NCBI GenBank assembly: GCA_033439265.1
Contig: JAVTVX010000010.1
Span: forward strand, 15,531,490 to 15,595,489
Direction of reading: 5' to 3'
Length of the DNA: 64,000 nt
DNA from: Dillenia suffruticosa
Lineage: Eukaryota > Streptophyta > Magnoliopsida > Dilleniales > Dilleniaceae
Shown here in pieces: positions 1 to 13,600 of the stretch. The first letter of the stretch is position 1; each line of letters starts with the position of its first letter. The notes beneath the pieces were generated by a model, which saw only the letters and a program-made list of their open reading frames with translations, made no database searches and had not been told where the DNA came from. The position numbers and the translations under genes are program-made.

Positions 1-2690
1 TTTCTTTCAGGCCCACTCTAGACCCGATGTGGCCCACCAATCCAACACAAATCGTGTGCGATTTGGCGATATAAATCGAGTTTTGAGAACGAGATTTTGT
101 GTGAAATGGTCAAACAAACAGTCAATGATTTCAAGGTTTTGAAATGTGAACCCTCAAAGAAAGACAACCGGTGACAAACGCAACAAAAACACCTACTTTC
201 GATGCGTTTTATGTAACTTATTACTACGTTGTTGTATTTCGCTTTTTTTTTTGGTTGGTTTTTTTGTTTTCAGTACCAAGTTCCAACCCTCATTTCATGG
301 GATTTGGCCACCGTGCATTGGGATAGTGCGAGTGTTGGTGGGTTGGATCAGGATCAGCTCGAACATCACTCAAAATCCTTTTTTATTCATTTCTTTTCCA
401 TTATGGTTAGATCATTCTAAATATCTAGGAAAGGGTGTTTCTCTAAAATACAAATAAACAAAGCCTACTTAAGTTCCTCGTGATCGAAATATATAGCTAG
501 TGTTTGGTGGAAAAAATGAAAATCTACCATGTATGTCTAGGAGATAAGCTTTGGCATAAGGTTAATTTCCTTTTTTTTTTTTTAAGAGAGAAATTGAATT
601 TAGCATCAAAGAGGAAGTTCCGAAGTTGGGCGATGGGGTGATGGGTTGCAATCAAATTTAATTTGTCTAAAACGTGAAATCACATCACAGTTTATCATCG
701 CAACCCAAAGACGCATTAACTTTTTGTCATTTTTTTTTTATATCATATATTAGATATTACCTGGTATTCGAGATTTCATTATGACTAATCCAGATCGATT
801 ATTATAGTGGTTTATTTCGGAGGATAGATCTCTTAACAGGAAACGCTCCATACATATGAGTGTCCGATATTTTTAATGAGAGTTAAAATTCAATTATATT
901 TAAAAATACTCAATTTCACATTCAGTTAAATTAAATCATATGATAACTTTTTGTTAATTTTGTTTTAGGGTTCATGTCAATTGTTGTCGTGCATTAATGT
1001 AAGGACATTAGGATCAATGCCCCTATTTAACATCTTTGTTGGGTTGGGCGCACAATTTGTCTCACTATTTGCCTTTTGACCTCTGAAATGATAGCTTTGC
1101 TAACCTCCTCTCTCTCTCTCTCTCGCTCTCTCCATTTCCCCCCGTCAATGGAGAAAAATTAAATGACATACCCAATAAAGTTTACAATTGAACCAAGTAC
1201 TTTATGAATAATGTCTTCTACTGGAAAAGGAAAAGATATTGAGCTAACAAAATACCAAGTTCGAAAAATGGATGTCCTTGTTTTTCTAGTGAAGCCATAA
1301 CAACACAACCTACTCTGGGCGTTGATGGAAAAGGCATAAACACATCACACGTCCCTTTGTTGTCGTTTAAAAGTAATAAACGTTTGCATGCCTATTTGTA
1401 TTGATTTTGGTAAGAAATGTGTTATTTAAAAGTAATAAAAGAAGAATGCTGGTTAGCTGAGTAGGAGGGAGTCCAAAGGGATTAGAACAGTTGGGTGCAG
1501 AAATGACGTGTGTAAGCGACGACAACAGAGTAGAGGTTCACTTGTGGACGAGAAAGAAGAGAGAGGCGTCTTGTACACACAACCATTTGATGCATAGGAG
1601 CGAGTGATTGCAATTTCTGAGGTTGTTTTTCTTAAATCGAACCCCCTCTTAAAATTATATATTTTTGTCTCACAAACAACAACGCTTATGAACAGTATGT
1701 CTCTCCTCTCATACCCAAAATTGTTTGGTAATCTGTCTTTTTCGCTAATTGTAAATTTGTTTCCTCTTCATTTTCCATTTTTTAGTTATTTCGAAAGTCT
1801 TTAAGGTTTTGTTGGTTTTTCTACTTCGTCTTCCCCATTACAAGGAAATTTGAGCTCCATCATCCAAACCTAATCACAGTCACCACAGAAATTCCATTGG
1901 CTACATGATTGAAAAGTTCTCTAGACGAAATGCCACGTCGAAGTCTATTTGCAAGTTGTCATGTACTGATCTTCGTATAAAGGGTCTTGACGTGATAGAG
2001 CTGAAAAGGCCCCCAAGTCGACAAATTGATTAGTAGTTATTGATGTCAAAAATGGCCTCACATTATATCGTCCTCCCGTGGGAAACCGGTGACGAAGAAT
2101 CTGCAGGATGATCTTTGATGTTGAAACCTGCAAAAATCCGTATCAGATGAAAAACGTTTAAACTTATCAAAAATTTCCTACCTTATTAAATAATTACAGT
2201 TATGACTTGTTGTGTGGTAGAGATCGACTCGGTAAGAGCCGAAAGATTTTTTTTTTTTTTTTTTTTTTTGGTGGACATAGCCGAAAGATTGAAGAGCCGA
2301 GAGATGGTTTGGTTTCTTCTGTACTTGGCCGCAGCCTAATGGGCCCAGAAGAATTTGGACTTCTATGGTTGTGGATTGTATGATCATGGGCTGGTGTCCT
2401 CGGTAATAATCACAAATATATACATCCAAATGCCCAGATATTTGACAAAGCTCTTAATAAAACTCTTAATCAATGGAGAACCCAAATGGTTAAACCCAAT
2501 AATTTTATGACCTTGCTAACTTGAATTCGTCAAACATTGGATGTCCAGCTAATAATTATAATTTTGAATATGGAACGAAGCAGTTTCCAAGTATTAAGGA
2601 AGGGCAGGGGTGAAGGGAGAGGAGGCTAAGGAGAAGCTGCAGCCGCAGAGGAAATTTTAATTGTGTATATATATAGATATATTATATACC
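1..2690. other. Intergenic DNA, no gene recognised
   Basis: No open frame here resembles a known protein. The stretch is AT-rich, with a short CT run near 1110-1131 and a T run of about 22 at 2248-2269. The T run is flanked by an 11-bp direct repeat GCCGAAAGATT (2238-2248 and 2280-2290), which looks like a small slippage or insertion scar. The far left edge has several GGCCCA-type motifs, which often occur in plant promoters, but no gene start follows them. Confidence 0.6.
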
Positions 2691-2699
2691 TACAATTCC

Positions 2700-2910
2700 A
2701 CATACATGCTGGACTGGAGAAATGAACACAATAACAGGGTATTTCTTATTACAAAGACTATAGGACAAGGTTAATGCAGCAGACTGCAGAATATGCATAT
2801 ACAGTAACATGTTTTAACCATAATAGATTGCATTGAAATATAAACTATAGGGGTTATCTTCTTCTTGTTCAAGAGATCCTTCCTGAAGCATTTTCTTCTG
2901 CAGATCAGAA
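2700..2910 (-). other. Candidate non-coding last exon (3' UTR) of UBL5
   Basis: On the minus strand a good acceptor (TATATGCAG, AG at 2911-2912) is followed by a non-coding stretch. It reaches an AATAAG poly(A)-like signal near 2747-2752. UBL5 upstream has a donor-like AAG|GTCATC just after its stop codon, at about 5861. The simplest reading is a 3' UTR intron of roughly 2.95 kb joining the two. This is inference from splice-like signals only. An unrelated non-coding transcript is the alternative. Confidence 0.35.
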
Positions 2911-5861
2911 CTGCATATAAACAACAGAAGAACATGAGACAAGGAAAAAGGAAACGGGAATTTCAACTGTCTAATTTTTAGACAAGGGACAGGTCAAGAT
3001 AAACACAGATAACATCCATTCAGCCAGGCCAAAAAAAAAGAAGCCATCACTTGTTTGCCTCAAACATACACATGATGCAGAGGCCAAAGAACACACTATC
3101 ATACGGACATCAATGGACACTTTTGAATGAAGCCATAGTCAATGCAAGCTCATGGATGTCATGCAAGTCACAAGTGTAAACCGGGGATTCCTCTCCCCAA
3201 TCAAGTAAGCAGACTTGTAGTTCTCTCTTTTAAAAGGGCAAAGAAAATACTCTTGTGGTCCTATTCTCCCCCTTAAAAAAAAAGAAAATACTCATTCTCT
3301 CCCAAAAAGGTATTTCAAGCAAGTTCAAACAAGCAAAAAATTGGAACAGCAGCAGTGTGACCAGATTTATGCATCGTTTGACCAGAAGGAAAGCTGCTCC
3401 TAAAATTAAGATAAAGATCAATTGATAAAGATGCTGACACACCAACCTTTCCAGAACTATCCTCAACAATCCAGCAAAATACAAGTGCAATACAAACAAG
3501 AAACTGCTTTTCTCATATAAAGTTCACACCCCATTGAGTGCAGGTTCGGTTAAGGGATAGAGGCGTAAATCAATTTTTTAGGGGGGGGGGAAATCACTAC
3601 ACATGTCAAGTTTTGTTAACATGCCACAAGTTTTTGCTCTAGATGATATCTTACCTATTTCTTAATATTAATCCCCCAACCCCAACCCCCACCCCCTTTT
3701 CCTCATCTACAAATATCGTTACATTTGACATATGTACTTTAACATTCATCCCTCCATTTTCCCCCTCATGGCAAAGAACAGCATGAAAGCAAGAGCATTA
3801 CAAGGGCAAAAGTCAACAAAATCTAACATGTTGAAGAGAACATTAGGGGGAAAAAAGTTCACAACTTTGACAGCAAGGATCAGCTATCAACAATTTTCAG
3901 AATGGATTTTTACTCTCCTCATGAAATTTTTCTGTTTATTCCCCACATAGAACCTATGAAAACTTATCCTCTAAATACTTGTGTACCACTAAAAAGAAAT
4001 GAGTGTATAAAAAATTAAAGGGGCCTTGACTCATACGAAAGATCAAAGAAAATATTAGAGGAAGTAGTAATGAAAATATCTTATCATGTAAGATTTCTAC
4101 CGGCATTAGCCCTCAACCACAAAAAATCACAAAAATAAATTCATATAGCAAATAACAACTAGCTTCAAATATGAGGTTAGTTTAAGTTGCGTATTCATCA
4201 ATGATATATTCCATGCCAAACTGAAAGGCCCCTCAAAAAGACTAATTTTCTAGGGGCTGCATGTAATCCCACACCAAAGTATTGACCCAATGAATAGTGC
4301 AAAGCTGGCTTAAACTTTTCACAGGCACACCTTTTACCAAAACTATAAAATTTTTTACTTTCTCTATTAATCAGCCATATTCAGATAAATCCCAGTTAAG
4401 TAACCCATGCTCTGGAAACATTGAAACAGGACTTTGATGCTCTATAAAGGGCTTAATCAGATAGTACGATTTTCTACAATGTCATTTTCCAAGCAAAGTC
4501 TTCAAGAAGAAGAAGAATATAAGGGAATGGGGAGAGGGTATACAGTGTCCAAGATTGCTGTCCAACAGCTAAGAAAAGGACTGGAAAAGTTCACACAGAA
4601 TAGGAACTGAGCCATGAAATCTCATCATTAAATGGTTAAACATTACAACCTTCTCAATTGCAACCCAGTAAAAAAAAAAAAAACCATTGCGATGGCCAGT
4701 CCATGAGTAGATGAAATTGAGCTTTGCAAATAAAAACTCAGAGGGATGATAATGCATCGATTGTTCAGAGTCAGCAGAAACTACCTAATAACAGATAGCC
4801 TCCAACACAATCATATACCAGAAAAACAATGGAAAGAACTGAACCAAAGGGATGGTTAGAAAAAGCTAGGAATTGCTGAAATAGATGACTAGGAAATGGG
4901 ATAAAGCTCCAACACTAAGAGACTGCCTGAGTCCAAAATTAGCCTCAAATAGATATGGCAATCACTAAGCAGAATGCACAATAATATAAATCGAGACAAT
5001 AGGAAGAAATCATATAATCAGCATCAAATTCTTCAAAGGGCCAACCCTAGATCCACAAGAAGGGAAGAGATGGACATTGCCATGTCTCCCTCACGCTGAA
5101 AGAATAATTATTGACATGAAAGGTAGGTATCAGGTTGTAATACATCCACCATGCAAGAGGAAGATCACCTAATGCAGGTCAAATGCCAAGAGAGGGCCAA
5201 GTAGGTTGTATTAAATGGGCTAACACACACATACACTCACACAAATTAAAAAAAAAAAAACCCTAAATGATCTATGGACCCAAAAAAGGCAAATCATGCC
5301 AAAAACCAAGTGTGCAGATGGAGTTACAAACTCAGTTGATGAATCGGGATAGTTTCTTGCCATGAAATTCTCCAAAAGGAAGGATCTATTACCACAAAGA
5401 GGTATCACACATACCAAATCGGTCTCTTCAATCTATGACTTCTCATTAATCCATGCGGTTTAAGCATCCTCTTTGACAGCGCAGAACAGATCACTTGACC
5501 ACACGGATATTCATGTGCTATCGAGATTTGATTTTTATGTGTATGCTTACCAATTGTTTTCCCAGATATCTAAATTGGGTCAACAATCTCTGTTTCAATT
5601 TCAAAACAGGTCTATGCATGTGATTGGAAATATGCTCCACGAACGTTATTTAATCTACAATCACCTATCCATAAAAAACCCAACGAATTCAAAACCCCTC
5701 TCTCACCTACCTAGAACTTTAGTTTTACAGCCAACACAATCAAATATAAAATTGTTGTTCACATTTAAGAAACACATAAATCACGAGATAAGTGATTCGA
5801 ATTTGAACTTTAACCGAACATCGTATTAAACATGAAACAAAAATCTAGAGAGAGGGGGATG
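2911..5861 (-). other. Gene-free stretch, probably the UBL5 3' UTR intron
   Basis: Nearly 3 kb with no recognisable protein or RNA gene on either strand. Its ends match a donor just after the UBL5 stop and an acceptor at 2911-2912, so I read it as one long intron inside the UBL5 3' UTR. It contains only short A- or C-rich low-complexity runs. Confidence 0.35.
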
Positions 5862-5864
5862 ACC

Positions 5865-6086
5865 TTAGTTGTAAAAGAGCTCCAGACCCATGCCGTCATG
5901 AATCTCGTAGTCCTTAAGAGTGATGTGATCCTTGTAAATGTTATACCACTTCTGGATCCTTATCTTCTCCGCTCGAGTCCCTGTCTGCGCAGCAACCAGC
6001 TTCTTCAAGTCTCCGATCGTGTCATCTTCATTGCACTTCACCCTAACCTTCTTCCCCAACCTATCGTTCAACACAACCTCAATCAT
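5865..6086 (-). CDS. UBL5: Ubiquitin-like protein 5 (UBL5/HUB1 family)
   Basis: A single-exon frame encodes 73 aa, the exact length usual for the UBL5/Hub1 family. It starts [13 protein letters not shown], has the ubiquitin fold with [21 protein letters not shown] and [17 protein letters not shown], and ends in GMGLELFYN. As in all UBL5 proteins, the C-terminal di-glycine of ubiquitin is absent and aromatic residues sit near the end, so it is not conjugated like ubiquitin. The family binds the spliceosome (Snu66, HIND motifs) and modulates splicing in the nucleus. A CT-rich leader (about 6087-6105) and a GGCCCA motif at 6220-6225 lie just upstream, typical of constitutive plant genes. A donor-like GTCATC directly follows the stop and suggests a 3' UTR intron. 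Identification is secure; the UTR structure is inferred. Confidence 0.96.
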   Translation of the reverse strand: MIEVVLNDRLGKKVRVKCNEDDTIGDLKKLVAAQTGTRAEKIRIQKWYNIYKDHITLKDYEIHDGMGLELFYN

Positions 6087-7664
6087 CTCTCTCTCTCTCT
6101 CTCGATCTCGTTCTCGAACGCCTATTCTGTGTCCTTCGGCTCACCCCCGCGGAATAACGCACCGTGTTATTTCGTCGGGGGTAGTTTTGTCATTTTACGA
6201 CGTTCCTGAGTGGTTCCAAGGCCCATCACTTGACTCCGCGCGGCCCCATTTTAACATTCGTAGTAGTCCGTTAAATTAAACCCACTGATTGACCCATACT
6301 CTTTTTTTTTTTTTTTAATATCCGATAACTAATTTTATTGATTCGACCATTTGGCTTAGAACTAACTGACGGATCTATTAAGGGACGAGCTATTCCGGCA
6401 TCTTTTTTTTTTTATTTTCATTCCCAACGATTTCTTAATTAAGACAATCCAATTCTCTTGCACATACCAACAAGATGTTTGTCTCCTAGATGCATATTAC
6501 AAATGATCTGTCCCCAAGGAATAGCGTAATGATCACATCCCTCTCCTTATCGGTGATTTCAGATTCGAATATCTGTGTAACAAAAAAAAATATTACAAAT
6601 AATTTATCAAATTCATTTGAATTGAGTGATCGGATATTCTATCCCTTTAACTAAAGATCTCGAGTTCGAGTCCTGAGAATAGTAAAAAAGGATTTAGGAG
6701 AGTTAACCCCTAAAATGAACCCCACAGTATTCAAACAGAATTAATTAGGTAAAACTTGAATACCGGTAGTGAAAGTAAAAAAAATATGTATATAAATATT
6801 GTGTTTGGAAAAAATCTTGCGAAAAGTCAATTTCTTTTTTTTCTCCCCCTCGGCGGAACGAAAATTTCTCTCAACTTAGTTGATTTTGTTTTCAACCTTT
6901 TTATTTAAGGAATGTAAAATTTTTCAAAATAAAGCCAAATTATATTTAAAAAATAAATTATCATTATACATATAATTTTTTATATTAAAAAGTTATATCC
7001 ACACCCAATTAAACGGACTTCAATTCCCAGCCTAAGTCTCCATCCGTGTTAGCTAGATATGCGATTTACTTCGAACCGTCGTGTTAGTTTTTTATTTAAA
7101 AGACAAGTCATAAATCTTTTTTTTTTTTTTAAGCATAATTCTTACAATCGGTGGATCAGAGTTATAACCAGACACAGTACCCACAGAAGTTGCTCCAGGG
7201 TTTCAAATGCCCACCTGAATGAGCAACCATGGGACCATAGCTTACATGATTTTCAAGAGTTTCAGTTACAATGGACTCTCGACCGTGTGTATCGTCGCAA
7301 CAAATTTCAGCACGAGTATTATTATCGTAACAAATCGCAACAAATGGAACCAGGCCCGACCATTGAATTAAGAATCGACAATCCTGCGAAATGAACTGAT
7401 AAGAATACAACCAAATTCCAGGTGATGACTAAGACGATGGTTGTTGTGACCAACTACACAAATTGGTAAGAACATGAAACAAAACCTTGAATAATGGACA
7501 ACAATAAAAGTTCAAATAAATAAACAACAGAGAGGAACAGAATCTAATATTAAATTTAGATGCAAAATCATACTGTCCGCAAGTCTTGCTGCATACACCC
7601 CCGTCAATGGTAACAGACTGGATCTAAACTAGGAGGTCAAAGACAACCAACTTGAATCCCACCA
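6087..7664. other. Intergenic region between UBL5 and the SAPS gene
   Basis: This holds the UBL5 promoter side (GGCCCA at 6220-6225), one copy of a dispersed SINE-like repeat (6621-6785) and the 3' flank of the SAPS gene. Minus-strand sequence from about 7,560 runs into a 14-bp A stretch near 7118-7131. Frames of up to 111 aa near 7.1-7.4 kb show no family resemblance and are most likely UTR or spacer. Confidence 0.55.
6621..6785. repeat. SINE-like dispersed repeat, copy 1
   Basis: About 165 bp clearly related to 42711-42880, in the same orientation. Shared landmarks are GTGATCGRAYAT, a CTCTTTAACTA-like block, a box-B-like GTTCGAGTCC, CCTCTAAAATGAA-like and GAATTAATY blocks, then a GGT(A)GTGA plus A-rich tail. 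The box-B-like element and A-rich end suggest a tRNA-derived SINE, but I cannot define target-site duplications. Confidence 0.5.
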
Positions 7665-10600
7665 TCACTCCAGAACAGCAACCTCTTGATCAACCCGCCA
7701 ATAGTTTGCTTTGTTTAACTCCTTCATAGCTGACCCCAACTCATCAGAACCTTCCTTCTCCCGAGCCTCTGGAATAACATTCCTTTTCAAAGGGCCTGCC
7801 TCTCCAGCTTTTCCCACCTTAAGAGCATGCTCCATAGCCATTTCAGTACCCTCTTAACTCCACACCAACAAATTCCACATCGTCCAAAACAATGAAGGTG
7901 TTTTTATGACTCAAATCAGACCCTGTTGATCCATCACTGGAGCTGGAACCAGTAGGAGTTGAGGTACCATTGGGGACTTCACTGGAGGACAAACTTGTGT
8001 TGGGCACGACTGCCTCAGTGTTATTATTAGCCCTAGAGTTGTCATCATTGTCAAATGGATTTGCACTTGATCCATCAATTTGCAAGTCTGAGGATTCACC
8101 CCATCCCACCCAATCAGGTAAAGGCCTATCCGCAAATAAATCCTCGATGTCCGGTGTGTCAAACAGGAAGAACATCAGGTTTCTCATTCTTTATTTCTCC
8201 ATCAGTGGTAGAACCATTCACAGAAGATCCACTAGGAAAATTTGCATACAAAATGGAGGTACCATTAGTAGGATCCTTGCTTTCGGCCAATTCTTCATCC
8301 TCCCCAACTACCACCTCATCATCACTACTGCTATTACCACCATTTGCAGTTCCATTCAAGTTTATATCATCCATCATCTCTGAGTGTGACGTGCTCAGAA
8401 GCGAATTACCAAATCTATCATCTTGGAAGGCAAACCAGTTGGAATTTGTGAACAAGCTGCTCAAACCAAAGATTGAGCAAGTCAACAACCAATATATAGA
8501 TTAAACCAGTTTTGTTAGACCACAGTTACTGCCTCCTTGGAGTTCTCACACCAATCATGGAAGAAGTTATTCAGTTCATAAACATGACAGAAAAATGCTG
8601 GGTGCAGGTCACAATTACAAGATAATGTCCCCCTCTTTCAATTCCAATACTAGTATATATAGCAAGAAATCCATTGGATGCTGAATTTAGATATTCAAGG
8701 TGTCAAATTTTATTAAATCTACACGAGGGAAACAGAATTTTTTATGTCGAAATAGGAGTCGAAGTAGAATCCCCTGGCACAGTGCAAGACCCCAAGGGAA
8801 TGCAATTATGTTCCTGGGAAAAGCTGGATACACGCAGTAAAGCTTCTTTTCCCAAGAGGTTCAGAAACAGCCACCTAAGAGCTCCGATATAAAAATTCCA
8901 AGCCTCACTTGGAAAGCAAGTTGATGCAGCCACCTAATAATGCACTTATGTGGAGACATAAAGTAACAGAGCAGACTTAAGAGACTCACCTTCCCCGGTC
9001 ATCACCAAGCCTCAGGGATGATATCACAACATCAGCAGATTCATCATCGAAGTAAACATCCTGCATGTCAAGATAAGATTTGACATTTCAAGACCAAATA
9101 AAGTGAAACTAGATTTATTACACTGCTATTTATACTATTGCATCCTCCCCCCCCCCAAAAAAAAATCATCAAAAAACTATTCATATCTATTCCCACTGTA
9201 AAAACATCGATAGATCATAGCAGTACCTCATCATCTCGATCCATTGCTCCATGATCCTGCCACAAGAATTATACAGATCATAAACTAGAGTTCAGATAAT
9301 GAATCAGGACTGGTTTCAAGAAAGAAGACCTTCTAAGTACCTCTTCATCGTTTTCATCAAGTTTTGATCTATTAAATGCTATGCTTATGTCATTGGCTAA
9401 AGCAGCAACATCATAATCTCTATCATGGATATCTTCCTCATCACTATCCCTAGTCCTATCCTGCAATGCAGTTGGGCGCCTGTAGACAACACGGAAAACA
9501 AACTCAACAATGGAAGAAGACATTGTAAATGACACCAAAAAAAACAAGACACAAAGAGGAGTAACCGCAAGAGTGTGTGCGTGTTTGGGGGTAAGGGAGG
9601 CACAGATAATCCACAGATTTAATCTGGGTTAGTCAAACATTGCATACACAATTTGCCGTGCTCCAGAAAACAACTACCAAGCCACTCTTAACCAACAAAT
9701 CAACAAAACAATGCGACATACACATACCCACAACTCCAATGGTAGATATTTTCAATTGCATTACGCTCCTGTAGAACTGTAGACTGCCATTCACCCCATG
9801 ATGCATTCCCCTGTTGAGAACAAGTGAAGCAAAGTTGTAAAAATTTCCATAAGAAAGACGGCGGTGAAAAATCTCAATTATCTTTTTCGGCAAGTGTCTT
9901 GCAAATGCAATTATAGAGGATTTAAATAAAGGTTTCAATGTATATTCTTTTAACCAATGCCAAGTCATTATGCTGAAGCCTACCTTATCAATTCTTCAAT
10001 TAGATACATAAACTAGAGGAAAGTGTGAGGCAGGCAGCAGACTAAAGACTAGAGAGGAAACCACCTTTTGTACTCATACAAGCTATCATAATCAACATCA
10101 AATTCATTGATGAAATAAAGATAGGCTTATGGTCCACAATTGTACAGATCATATGGATACTACTGACAAGTACTCATCACATGCTGGAAGCAGAGAACAT
10201 TCTGAAGCATAAAATCCACATGTATCTGATACTTAAAACCATGTCATGCATAATACAATGCAATTGAAAAATTTTCCGAAAATGGCTGGTTGATGACACT
10301 GCAATGATAACAACAACAACAAATCCCAACAATTGAGATTGGCCATTTGAGAAAAAATAAATAGATATAAAAAATAAATAGATAAATAAATAAATAAAAG
10401 AAAAAGAAAAATATATATATAATAACACAAAAAAATAAAAAAAAATAAAACTATATAAAATAATAAAAATAATGAAAAATTATAATAAAAATATATATAA
10501 TACGTTGGTTTATTATGTTGGTTGATGACACTGCAATGATATTCAAAATAAAAAATTTTGTGTTCCCTTAACTACTTACACTGCCTAAGAGGTATATCCA

Positions 10601-13600
10601 TCAGCAAAAAGTATGTCCAAGTGTTTGCAAATGAGCAAATGGATTATCTAACTCTTGACCTGTTAAACATGTACTATAACCAAGTGCTTGTGAACAAGCA
10701 AATTGATTGTCTAAACTTTTGTGAAATATATAGTGTTAAGGTCCAACAAATATAACAAGCATTACCAAAACAATGAGCAAGCATCTAGTAGCCACAATTC
10801 TCAAAAAAAAAAAAAAAAACAAACGAATAAAAGAGCCCATTTTCACTTTCATAAGAGACATAGTAGCATAAGTTTTTCCTTCTTCTCACCCACCTGAAGA
10901 TAAGACTGGATATGACTATTGCTGCTACCCAACTGAATAAGCCTGTTTGAGATTCGAGTGATGTGCCCAATGTTTCCCACCCGTGGTGCCTTCCTTCGTG
11001 CTGCAGGTAGAGTTGGCTGCATAACATATGTAGATTTCATCTCTCACAGTTTCTAACAATCAATTTTAGAAGGCCAATTAATTACCTAACAGGGAAAACT
11101 AAAGAGAGGGGAGATGTAGAGCAAAAGGATATAAGAGCTATTAATACTGATGGATAGGTCCAAATCCTGTTGAACTTTTCTGGTTCAGAATATTAGAAAG
11201 AAAAGGAAAAAGGAACTAGAAAAGTAAGCACACGTATATAGGGAATCCTGTTAATTATGGGCAACCATGTACCTGATTCGGCTCCCCTGAAAGAGCAGGA
11301 TGTTTATCTGTTTGGAGAATTTGTCCAATGAGATCACATTCTTGGAAAAGGTGATCAAAAATCACAGCATTCTTGCTTTCCAAGGATGATAAGATGATAC
11401 TCTCTACATGATGATGCAACATGTTATTGTATGGGTACCTGTGTCAATTAGAACAATGAGACAAACTAGATAGTTTGAATGTTTAGCCACAGTAATGATT
11501 GGACAACACTTTATAAGCTTTGTCAATTACACCCATTTATTAATCCAGAAAAAAATTCACAAAGCATAGGACAGCTTACTCGAAGAATAGGTCGAGGACA
11601 CGCTTAATGGTGCCTGATCTAACCAACTCTCCCTCTGCAACTTCATTGCTAGTTCTCAACAATACTGCAATAAATTCCACGATCTGCAAGTGAATGGTCA
11701 CAGAGACTGAATCAGCAGCCAGCTCATAATCGAGAATAAATTTGCATCGGATGAAAAAAGAAAACATGAAAATAGTGGCCTATGTTGTCTTGGACAGATA
11801 ATGGTTAGACTTATTTTGCAGGTGCTATTTCTTGTAAAATCACAGTAAAATATCATGAGTTGCTTAAAAATTTTATTGTGAAAACTAACATCAGAAAGGC
11901 TGTGTTGAGAGTTTTAACCTTTAAACGATGCTTCCCAAGAGGAGGCCTTAGTTCACCATATGTTGTTTGTAAAAATTTCTCATCCGATGACAGATTCAAA
12001 AGCATGAGCAAGTCACCTGCAGCACATAAGCAACTTCAGAAGAAGTACTTAGGGGGCTAAGGAGAATACTGCATGAGTCAGAATCATGACAGGATATCAT
12101 GGACTTCACCTTTAGTAAACTCCCGTATTCCCCAAACCTCAAATACAAAAAAAAAAAAAATAATAATGAAATACCAACTTGCTTGTGCATGTAGACTCGA
12201 CTAGTAAAGATGTGCATGAAGGATACTTGTTTGGTCAACTAAAATAATTTTCATATATGCAACCAAAAAGATGAAATCTATTTCAAGCCCCCCCCCCCAT
12301 AAAACATTTTGATCATGAATATGACAGCATAAGGATAGTCTTGATAAATTGCAGTTATATCCTAGTAGAGTTCCAAATTGATCCTGCCTCGATATTTAAC
12401 CTCAATGCATGTCATTTGAGTTATATTGATTCTAATGGAGGTCAAGATGCATGAGGAAGAGCTGACTCTAGGACACAACCTCAAATGTGTATTTCTTATT
12501 TGTGCTTCCATAACACCAGGATAACCATCATGCCTGTCACTCCTCCATATTGTGGCTTCAGAGACAAGAAACAAACCACTCAGATGTGTGTCACTACAAT
12601 GATAAATGTGAGCAATCAGAGAGCAAGTTCAGTAGGATAATAACTGAAAACTTGGCTCACAACCACCACACCATATAATGAGTAGCTAATTCAAAAAAAT
12701 TTAGATTCATATATGAAAAGATCGCAGAATTGGAAATACACATGACAAGGATCAATGCTTTTGCAAGTTTTAGTATCATTGAGAGGTTCCCAAACAAGCT
12801 CTTGCAATTCAGAAGTTATCTTCATATGAGTATCAATAGGCACAACAGCAAAATGGAACCAACCATTATAAGCAACAGTTGCAACATATGGATGAATCGG
12901 CTATTGCCCAAAATCTAACAGATTCATACTGAACAAAAGAAGCAATTAAGAGCATAGCCTCAATGGTAAAACAAAACATAAAGAATAAGTTGATCACACT
13001 TACCAAGTTTAGGCAACATTGCACCAATAGTCTCAGGATTGACAGGAATCGGCAGTTCATACATATGCTGACTTCGAATGGAATGGATTAAGGGTGAAAA
13101 GGATCTCTTTGGATCCAACAAAGAGATACATACAGACAATGAATTTACAAGGCCAGACTTTGAATGTGAATCTTCCAATGCATGAGAAAATATCCTTGCA
13201 ACAAAGCTGTGAGTTTACAAACAACTTAATAAGAAATAAGAACCATGAAATCCAACAATGAAAAAAATACCCTAAAGGAAAAAATAAATAAACAAAATAA
13301 TATAAAATAAAAAGGGATGAGAGACAGGTGTAACTACCTTTGAATGGAAAGAGAGAGAGAGAGAGAGAGAGGAATACACACCTTGGGCTAGAAAGTTTAG
13401 TGGCAAAAGCCAATGGAGGATTTCGAGCAATAGCACACAGTGTTTCTGCTGCATTAGCATGAACTTCAGGTGGATTCTGATTTACAAAAACAATGCTGTT
13501 ACATCATGCATCATCATTCAGCAAAGCAAAGACAATGTCCAATTCACAGGTTCAATCTAATCCATTCAAAAGAATTTAGGATACACTTCATAAGCCTTAG

